A stretch of 64,000 nucleotides of DNA. It comes from Pogona vitticeps. Taxonomy: Eukaryota > Chordata > Lepidosauria > Squamata > Agamidae. The stretch is taken from contig NC_135787.1 of NCBI RefSeq assembly GCF_051106095.1, forward strand, positions 156,310,001-156,374,000. Direction: 5' to 3'. Position numbers and translations under genes: made by a program. This document shows, in pieces, positions 58,001 through 64,000 of the stretch. How positions within the stretch are numbered: position 1 is the stretch's first letter; each line of letters begins with the position of its first letter. Below the pieces are notes generated by a model, which searched no databases, was not told the DNA's origin, and saw only the letters and a program-made list of their open reading frames with translations.

Positions 58001-61000
58001 TAAGGTAAAATGTGAATAAATGGAAAGTGCCTCCTCCTAAATCCCATCAGTGGAAATGTTTACAGAAGATCTGAGATCCAAACCAGAAGAAGTTCAACTA
58101 TACAGAAATTTACATAAAATAACTCTTCAGCAGACAACATAGTCTCACACACTGCCAGAACAAGGCTGAATGTGTTTTCACATACCTGGACTGAAGAGGA
58201 CAATAGCCTTCAAATAAGCATATTCATAACCATCAAGGCAAAGCTTCACCATGCTGTTACAGAACTCCTGAAGTTTGAAAATATGCTCCATCACTAGCTT
58301 TCCTCTATCTGCTGACAGTTTATCTACATTTAATAGGGAAATGCACTTTTAACAAGAGTTTTCTTACCATTTTACAGAAGTGAATCTGTGATTTTAAGTT
58401 CAAGAAATTTTAAACCTAGATATTAATGGCAGAACCATCCTTTAAAAAAATCCTACCTAACTGTATTTTTAAAGCACATTGTATAGCAACAATTACCACA
58501 TGTCTGATTGTTAGCTATTGTTATTATGTTCTGTTGGACCTAAATGAAATACTAATTAAAGAAGCAGAAACAGTGTTTCAGTTTGTGAGGAAGTGATAGC
58601 AATTGATACAATCAATAGAACAGGATAAGAATCAGGTTTGTTTCCACAAAATTTCTTGTTCCATTCTTGTGCCATCATTGTAACCCTTGGTGATTTACTT
58701 TTTAAAAAGAAGAAATTATCCTTCCATTTCAGTGTTTCCTATGTTTGACCTCTCATGTTTTATCAGCTCTAATGTAATTGTATCAGCAGCAAAAAAGCTT
58801 TTAAAGGCTATTATACCTTTAGTTAAATGTTTTCTTCCTTGCATGTTCTTTGTTTTACTGGCTGAAATCAGGTTGCTTAGTGTAGTAAGTTGCACCAGAG
58901 TGGGCCTACTGAATCAAAAGGGGATTCAATGGGACAACTCTTCCATAACTTCCTCTGTTTCAAATGCAGTTACTCTAGTTGCAACTTGCTACACTAAAGC
59001 AAATTTTAAGAGTGGGCTCATTTGAGTACGGAATTGACTCATCAAATTCCCACTGATTCAACAGGCCTACTCTAGCACAATTTATTACACTAAGTACCAT
59101 ATTTTTCTATCTATAAGACGCCCCCATTTCTAAACCAAAATTAAGAAAACTTAGCTTTAAGTATTCAGCCTCTGGGCTCAGAAAAACCAGATATTACAAG
59201 TCCCAGTTGAATCTGAGCACTGTCTACAGACTCCACCTCCAACAAGGTGTGTTCCAATTGATTTGTAAAGCATCAGCTGACATCAGTTACATAAGGCTTG
59301 TGATTGGAGAAAGCTAACTCTCCTGATTGTAGGAAGCTAAGCCTCATGACTGAAGGAAGCCTGTTTGAAGAGGCAAGGTATGTGGCATTTTGTTCTTCCT
59401 CAGCTTACTTTTAGACGTACAAGACTTTCCATCTTATACACGGAAAAATACAGTAACAAGATTTTAGCCATTGCTTCCTGTTCAGCACAGCTGGGAGATA
59501 ACATTCTTAGTTTGGATTTCCATTCATTTATAGTGATATAATGCTATTTCTTTTTAAATGAATAAAGCAGTAATTATATTCCATATTGGTATATCTCCAT
59601 ATAAATCTTTAATATCAGCATTATTTACACTGCAACTCCACTGTAACTTGTACTTAAGAGACTGCCATTGTGAATTTCGTTGTATGGGTATACTGTGTAT
59701 ATACTTAAAATGACAATAAATTATTATTATTAAAATCAGATTTTAAAAATAACAGGCTGTTTCCCAAAGGACTAATTGCCTATACTTGAAAGGTAGAGAA
59801 AAAAAGAGTAATAGAAACATGCAGTTACACATATTTAGGCTTTAAGATTTCAACATTAGGCAATAAATGATAACGTAGGTTACAGAACTCATCCATACAT
59901 ATTCTGAAGCTTGTGGGTGTGTATCTTACCTTGTTGTAAACTGCTGTGAAGGTGATTAACAAATGCAGTCAGTATAGTTGCTATATTCATTACTTGTGAA
60001 CACTGTGCAAGGCCAAGTGTAAAAAGTTCATTCCAGCAGGCTTTTACTAATGATATGCTGTTATCCTGCCTATTCAAAAGGAACAGAATTACATTAATAA
60101 AACTTTGCTTGAGTTCAGCATATATTCTATCGCATATACTCAGTAACTTCAATATGCAGGCAAATCATTTCCGAGTTTGAAATCAAAGTTCCTAACATAC
60201 CTTACAGAAAATGTGTGTGTATATTCAGATTTCCTAAGTATGTAAGAAAATGGGGCACCTCTGCATGCTCTGATCACACCTATTATGTTATGAGACCAAG
60301 TCTGATTTTTCAGACAATTCCCTGGAATTGTTACTCATTAAATTTGACTGCATCTGATCTGTATTTCCCTATATTTTATACCATATAGTGGACCCTCGAC
60401 ATAAGGAATTAATCCGTATTGGAACTGTGGCCGCAAGTCAAAAATTCCATAGGTCGAGGGTCCATTTCCCATAGGAATGCAGGGACAGGAGGCAGAGGGC
60501 ACCGAGGGCAGGAGGCAAGAGGCCAGTGGGTCCAGCTTTCTAAGCCCTGAAAGCCCAAACCTGACAGCGGGCGCAGAGTGGCTTTCGGCTTTCCCCGCCT
60601 CTCCCCGCTCGCACCTTTGGAAGCCGGAAAGCTGAAAGCCGCCCTTCGCCTGCTGTCAGCTTTGGGCTTTCAGGGCTTAGACCTGCAGCCTACGGACTGG
60701 AAGGGAGAGGCGGGAAAAGCAAGACTCTCCAGACTTTTGCCCAGTTTTGGGGGGTCTGAGAGGGGTTGCTTTGAGGTAGAGCATTTAAAAATGTCAGTTT
60801 CTGTCAGCCCTATTACAATCATCTACATTTGGAATAACCCTCTTGTATTTTAGAATAAGACCACCTATGAGGCCCTATTGTACTGGTAAGGTGTTGGATG
60901 ACATGACCTTCTGGTATCTTCCAACTGTTTGATTCTATTAATGATTCTTCAGAGAGTCAACTTTCTCAATGATATTATCTACAAATGAGAAGGAAAGGAA

Positions 61001-61312
61001 CAATTTTATAGAAAAGAGACCTGTCACGACTGAAGGGCCACAACTCATTTTTTACAGTACCAGCGATGTAAAATACAATTGCATTTAAACAACCAACATT
61101 GAACATTTGGCAATATGAAGAATCTATTGATGTCCAACATAATGTTGTTTTTAAACCTTGATTATATGTAATCAACTTTTTAGTACTCACCCTAGAGCTT
61201 GAAAGGACGGAATTGAACGTGCCCAGTGCATAGATAAAAAGAGCAGTCTGGAGGCTGATTCACAAATATAATGAACATTCAGGTATTCGGGCATAGGTGA
61301 AGGCATGGTGAG
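51827..61312 (-). CDS. NR2C1: Nuclear receptor NR2C1 (TR2), C-terminal exons
   Basis: Partial gene; five exons on the minus strand: 61,312-61,191; 60,069-59,930; 58,323-58,186; 56,260-56,155; 52,001-51,827. They total 681 nt in one frame, 226 residues plus TAG. This is the larger, C-terminal part of the ligand-binding domain. It begins LTMPSPMPEYLNVHYICESA and ends IIPYILRMETADYNSQIIGQ-Ala-Val. NR2C1 is an orphan receptor that binds direct-repeat elements in the nucleus and mostly represses. The helix-12/AF-2 region (IPYILRME) is present. MEHIFKLQEFCNSMVKLCLD and HPGLENV favour NR2C1 over NR2C2 (MEHIWKLQEFCNSMAKLDID). The DNA-binding domain and N-terminus lie past the right edge. All donors and acceptors are canonical. 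Confidence 0.96.
52233..52398. mobile_element. MITE with CTGTATTTTTCGC ends
   Basis: CTGTATTTTTCGCACCATAA and its complement TTATGGAGCGAAAAATACAG, flanked by TA. The interior repeats GTGCGTCTTATGG. Non-autonomous DNA transposon. Confidence 0.8.
52575..53145 (-). mobile_element. Non-LTR LINE 3' fragment
   Basis: The minus strand encodes WIYKLDNDQDLALIDSSNFS then FLPENLIHRTSFSNHANCYV, the same type of C-terminal tail as the LINE at 16,743-17,893. Decayed and 5' truncated. Confidence 0.55.
53163..53335 (+). mobile_element. Penelope-type terminal copy
   Basis: GAATTCTGACTCCTGTCCTC through AAACCCACAACAACCATCGG and GGCCGCGAAAGCCTTC matches the plus arm at 27,379-27,530. Single, not inverted. Confidence 0.65.
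53203..53233 (+). ncRNA. Hammerhead-like ribozyme core, copy 3
   Basis: CTGAAGA, stem GTCAG/CTGGT, loop CCACAGAGA, GAAA. The stem bases differ from the 27-kb copies (GCCGG/CTGGC), yet all five positions can still pair, counting two G-T wobbles. Confidence 0.4.
53336..53792. other. NR2C1 3' flank/intron, nothing recognised
   Basis: NR2C1 last-intron sequence without recognised repeats, apart from a 12-G run near 53,347. Confidence 0.4.
53793..54803. mobile_element. Tc1/mariner (Tigger-like) element, copy 6
   Basis: CAGTGATGCCTTTATTTACAA on the left (diverged) and GTTCGTAGGTCAAGGCACCA then CTG on the right, flanked by TA. At 1,011 bp it is the longest of the family. Interior duplicates of TTTGCAAAGGTCTGTCT (54,243 and 54,310) are visible. 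Confidence 0.8.
54804..55268. other. NR2C1 last intron, nothing recognised
   Basis: No repeat or exon recognised. Confidence 0.4.
55269..55545. mobile_element. MITE with CCGAAAATAAGAC ends
   Basis: The left end is CCGTGTTTGCCCGAAAATAA then GACAGGGTCTTATATTAATT. The right side has GGGCTTATATTACGAGTATC and GGGGCTTATTTTCAGGTTAG. A common vertebrate MITE pattern with an uncertain right boundary. Confidence 0.65.
55546..56154. other. NR2C1 last intron, nothing recognised
   Basis: No repeat or exon recognised. Confidence 0.4.
56155..56260 (-). CDS. NR2C1: NR2C1 penultimate exon
   Basis: 106 nt between TTTTAG and GTGTGT. Encodes (D)HPGLENVIQIEKFQEKAY then MEFQDYVTKVYPDDTY(R). Conserved ligand-binding-domain helices. 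Confidence 0.96.
56518..56533. repeat. G16 homopolymer
   Basis: Sixteen consecutive G in the intron just upstream of the penultimate NR2C1 exon. Length is likely unreliable in sequencing. Confidence 0.9.
56880..57004 (+). mobile_element. L2-type LINE 3' tail
   Basis: GAATTTCGCTGTATGTATAT, ACTTACAATGACAATAAA then (TTAAA)n. The same tail is at 59,655-59,735. Only the last 100 bp or so is visible. Confidence 0.55.
57005..57744. other. NR2C1 intron, nothing recognised
   Basis: AT-rich, no repeat or exon recognised. Confidence 0.4.
57745..57872. repeat. GATTTAAATC-type interspersed repeat, copy 2
   Basis: ATTATGATTTAAATCATTTT and CCATTGATTTTTACCCTGCT mirror the blocks at 2,775-2,937. Confidence 0.5.
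58186..58323 (-). CDS. NR2C1: NR2C1 ligand-binding-domain exon
   Basis: 138 nt between AAATGTAG and GTATGTG. Encodes (D)KLSADRGKLVMEHIFKLQ, EFCNSMVKLCLDGYEYAYLK and AIVLFSP, highly conserved with human TR2. Confidence 0.97.
58876..59094. mobile_element. Palindromic MITE-like repeat, family C copy 2
   Basis: CTTAGTGTAGTAAGTTGCAC on the left versus a right end ATTTATTACACTAAG. The interior GGGCCTACTGAATC and GGAATTGACTCATC are shared with 18,577-18,781. It abuts another MITE at 59,097. Confidence 0.6.
59097..59453. mobile_element. MITE with CAGTATTTTTC-type ends
   Basis: CCATATTTTTCTATCTATAA then GACGCC on the left; CTTATACACGGAAAAATACAG on the right; TA flanks. Related in its ends to 52,233-52,398 but with a different, longer interior. 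Confidence 0.7.
59655..59735 (+). mobile_element. L2-type LINE 3' tail
   Basis: GAATTTCGTTGTATGGGTAT...ACTTAAAATGACAATAAA then (TTA)n, homologous to 56,930-57,004. Confidence 0.55.
59930..60069 (-). CDS. NR2C1: NR2C1 ligand-binding-domain exon
   Basis: 140 nt between GAATAG and GTAAGA. Encodes (G)QDNSISLVKACWNELFTLG, LAQCSQVMNIATILTAFVNH and LHSSLQQ. The acceptor at 60,071-60,070 is chosen over the nearby GGCAG because it keeps the frame and the conserved Gly-Gln. Confidence 0.96.
60386..60860. mobile_element. Tigger-like element, one-ended copy 7
   Basis: AGTGGACCCTCGACATAAGG, AATTAATCCGTATTGGAACT and TTTCCCATAGGAATGC match, in reverse, the right end of the element at 45,841-46,682. The interior has a GC-rich inverted stretch (GAAAGCC/GGCTTTC words). 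The other end is not identifiable. Confidence 0.6.
61191..61312 (-). CDS. NR2C1: NR2C1 ligand-binding-domain exon (first in window)
   Basis: 122 nt between TGTGACAG and GTGAGT, starting in phase 0. Encodes LTMPSPMPEYLNVHYICESA, SRLLFLSMHWARSIPSFQAL(G), the start of the well-conserved receptor core. The preceding exon is outside the window. Confidence 0.95.
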
Positions 61313-61452
61313 CTGTCACAAAAAAGTAGTATATTTTTTGTAAAAGCATGAATGGTCATGTCTCAAATAATACAGATATCAGTAACACAATAGTAACTTT
61401 TAAACAAAATGATAGAAATTTATTATAATATTGAAAATGCAAAACTGGAAAA

Positions 61453-61772
61453 CGACAGGGTAAAGTATCCCCTTGACAGTCCAGTTGTGTCCAACTCATC
61501 CCCGTTTCCAAGCCGTAGAGCCAGTGTTTGTCCGAAGACAGTTTCTGTGGTCATGTGGCCAATGCGACTAGACACGGAACGCTGTTACCTTCCCACTGTG
61601 GAGGTACCTATTTATCTATACACATTTACATGACTTCAAACAGCTAGATTGGCAGGAGCTGGGACAAGCAACGGGAGCTCCCTCCATCGCGTGGATTTGA
61701 TCTTATGACTGCTGGTCTTCTGACCTTGCAGCACAGAGGCGTCTGCGGTTTAACCTGCAGCACCACCACGTT
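61453..61772 (-). mobile_element. tRNA-derived squamate SINE, second family, copy 2
   Basis: Same blocks as 33,580-33,893: CCCCGTTTCCAAGCCGTAGA, GTCATGTGGCCAATGCGACT and GGCAGGAGCTGGGACAAGC, with the tRNA-like head at the right (ACGTGGTGGTGCTGCAGG on the minus strand). It directly abuts the DIRS-type element. Confidence 0.8.
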
Positions 61773-62971
61773 GAGTGGACCTCTGATTCATACCCTGGGT
61801 GATTCGTCCTGCGCAGAGCCTCATTGGAATATTCTAGAGCTTCTGCAGTAGCAATGAACATATCAGAATATGCGCCTCCCCACCCGTATAAGTACCTTGG
61901 CGCCAAGCGTCCCCTTTCAGTTGTGTCAACCGCTACTTAATAGTAAGCAAACAATGGCGTAACAGAGAGAAGGACAGGTGGGATGTGTGAATCACAGAGG
62001 TCCACTCGAAGAACTACAATTACAGATGGGTAACCTGTCCTTCGTGGCCTCTGTGAATCACACCCTGGGTGACTAATAAGCTGTCTTACCTGGAGGCAGG
62101 GTGTCACGCCAAGGTAGAGACTAGAACACCATGTCCAAATGCTGCATCTGACTTCTGCCGGAGGTAGAATCTATAATGATGGATAAACGTGGACGGCTGT
62201 GCCCAAATGGCAGAGGCGCAGACGTCCAGAAGAGGTACGCCACAGAGAAAGGCTGTAGAGGCTACCAGTGCCCTGGTGGAGTGAGGGCAAACCAATCTAG
62301 GGGTTGGTTGTCGAGCAAGTTGATAAGCAAAATGAATGGTAGAGGCGACCCACCTGGAGATAAGATTGGGAAGTCACCTGACAGTCTTTTGTAGGTAGCT
62401 GATGGCTTATGAAGATACGAGCTGACAGTCTAAAAGGTAGGGTACATTGGAGGTAAAAAGCAAGAGCTTTTCTGACATCCAACGTATGGAGTATTATTTC
62501 TTTGTTTGAAGAAGGTGACAGAAAAAAATGAAGGAAAGACAATCGGCTGGGAAAGATGAAATTGAGAGACAATTTTTGGGAAGAAGAAAATGTCCATGAA
62601 TAACTTCATGTTATCGGGGGGGAAACTGTAGATAAGGGTAGTCACAGTGTAAAGCTGCCAATTCACTAGCTCGTCGAGCTGAGGTGATGGCTATGAGAAA
62701 AGCTGTTTTAAAGGTGAGGAATATTAAGTCAGTTGTAGCTAATGGCTCAAAAGGAGCTTTGGTAAACTCTTTCAAAACAAAAGTTAATGACCACTGTGGA
62801 GACGGAGGTCATGTATCAGGGTAGATAGGAGAGACAGATCAGAAAATGTTACGTTGTTGGATGTTTGAAGAAGTTTGCTGCTGGAGAATTTGGAGGTTGG
62901 TATCATATTATTGCAGAAAGGTAGACTCTCAAGGATGAGATGCAGAGGCCCTTGGATTTCAGAGTGTAAAG

Positions 62972-63146
62972 GCAAGAGAAGGGGACGACAGAGGACGAGA
63001 TGGTTGGACAGTGTCATCGAAGCTACCAACATTAATTTGACCAAACTTCGAGAGGCAGTGGAAGACAGGAGGCCCTGACGTGCTCTGGTCCATGGGGTCA
63101 CGAAGAATCGGACACGGCTTAACAACTAAACAACAAGACGGATGAC
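62972..63146 (+). mobile_element. BovB 3' tail inserted in the DIRS-type element
   Basis: GGACGAGATGGTTGGACAGT, ATCGAAGCTACCAACATTAA and GGTCCATGGGGTCACGAAGA, with end GACACGGCTTAACAACTAAAC, match the last part of the BovB at 23,540-23,727. It is opposite in strand to the host element and strongly 5' truncated. Confidence 0.85.
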
Positions 63147-63475
63147 AACTTTGTGGAGGAGAGGGAACGGTGGAAAAAGGTAAGAGTCTTGGGCCAGCTG
63201 CGACAAACGTGTCTCCTTGTGAATATTTTCCTATTCCTGCTCGGGAGCAATACAGTTGACATTTCCGATTCGCTTGGGAGGCAAAGAGATCGAGAGTTGG
63301 TGTGCCCCATTTCTGGCACAGTTGGCGGAATACTGATTGATCTAGTTCCTACTCCTGAGCTTGGGCATCTGTACGGCTGAGCGAGTCTGCTAGGTTGTTG
63401 TCTTGACCAGCGATGTGTAAGGCTGTGAGAAAGATGTTATGTTGCAGATGTCACTCCCAGAGACTGACCACTAGG

Positions 63476-63529
63476 CATTCTAAAACAAGGCAGCACCCTG
63501 GGGAGTGGGTGCTGCCTTGTTTTAGAATG
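63476..63529. repeat. Perfect 23-bp inverted repeat
   Basis: Arms 63,476-63,498 and 63,507-63,529 are exact reverse complements with an 8-bp spacer, inside the RNase H-like part of the DIRS-type element. Confidence 0.9.
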
Positions 63530-64000
63530 TAGTACATCGCCATGGCGATCTGTACCATTTTTCCTACAAGAAAGTTTCTGAAAGCATTGTAGGCCTTTAT
63601 GACGGCTAGTAGTTCCAACTCATTTATATGGAGCATTTTTTTTCTCTGTGAGACCATTTGGCGTGGACTGTGAAGGATTTGCAATGAGCCCCCCAGCCAG
63701 TGTGACTGGCATCAGTAGTGACTTGTATTCGCGGGCAAGGCTGCTTGAACGGTCGCCCAATAGAAAGGTTGGTATGAGAATGCCACCATTGAAGTTGAGA
63801 GGCCAATTCTAGAGTGACTCTTAGGGGAGTGTGGGGACAGTCTGTTAGTAGATCGACTAGGGCCAGAAACCAGGATTGGAGAGATCTCATTTTGAGATGC
63901 ACATGTTATACAACTGACGTTCTAAAGGCCATGGTGCCTAGAACTTGTTGCACCGTAAAGGCAGGTATCAAGGCATGTGGAGTGAAGCCACGAAGTAAGG

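Larger units (their letters stand above)
61773..64000 (-). mobile_element. DIRS-type tyrosine-recombinase retroelement, broken, cut by window edge
   Basis: Family signatures on the minus strand, in order from the right edge: an RNase H-like region (about 63.9-63.4 kb), a following conserved region, and a tyrosine-recombinase C-terminus (about 62.3-62.1 kb, HSTRALVAST...HHYRF block). The terminal zone then has related inverted copies of GAGTGGACCTCTG...ATTCA at 61,773-61,790 and 61,988-62,007. A BovB tail is inserted at 62,972-63,146. The element is broken in several places and looks inactive. Fair preservation suggests moderate age. The 5' part lies outside. Confidence 0.75.

Noticed and set aside
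51827-61312. NR2C2 (TR4) instead of NR2C1
   Set aside because: The last exon is intermediate, but KLVMEHIFKLQEFCNSMVK, LENVIQIEKF and the NDUFA12 neighbour fit NR2C1.

Overview
The window looks like nuclear DNA from a squamate reptile, most likely a lizard. Evidence: spliced vertebrate genes, BovB/RTE, CR1 and L2-type LINEs, tRNA-derived squamate SINEs, Penelope-type and DIRS-type elements, many short DNA transposons, and dense microsatellites. There are no bacterial-style genes.

Three host loci lie on the minus strand, apparently in the order known from other vertebrates (TMCC3 - NDUFA12 - NR2C1, read left to right). (1) The right third (51.8-61.3 kb) holds the last five coding exons of NR2C1 (orphan nuclear receptor TR2), giving the C-terminal 226 residues of the ligand-binding domain and the stop. 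Upstream exons lie beyond the right edge. (2) NDUFA12 (mitochondrial complex I accessory subunit) is complete in four coding exons (39,990-48,079). They join to 441 nt, 146 residues plus stop, with consistent splice phases. Its CpG-island promoter (47.6-48.3 kb) has GC boxes, an NRF1-like site and a YY1-like site over the ATG. (3) A second CpG island (24.3-26.1 kb) carries a candidate first coding exon (Met-Leu-Arg-Lys followed by a splice donor). From gene order I infer the TMCC3 promoter, which would make 1-24.9 kb its first intron.

The rest is transposon-rich intron and intergenic DNA. Seven short elements share CAGTGGTGCCTCG-type ends and TA target sites but differ inside. Three hAT elements have perfect 8-bp target duplications. 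There is a BovB copy with a central deletion, nested LINE/SINE/MITE insertions, Penelope-type fold-backs with a hammerhead-like motif, a 77-bp-arm hairpin at 37.3-37.5 kb, and a broken DIRS-type element at the right edge that hosts a BovB tail.

Most striking observations: a 150-bp block carrying NDUFA12 exon 3 with both splice signals is repeated at 15.6 kb, 28 kb away, with one mismatch; a 107-bp Penelope-type fold-back sits between 12-bp target duplications; and three Penelope-type copies keep a paired stem while its bases differ. I see no certain undescribed system. The exon-3 duplication and the hammerhead-like fold-backs most deserve follow-up.
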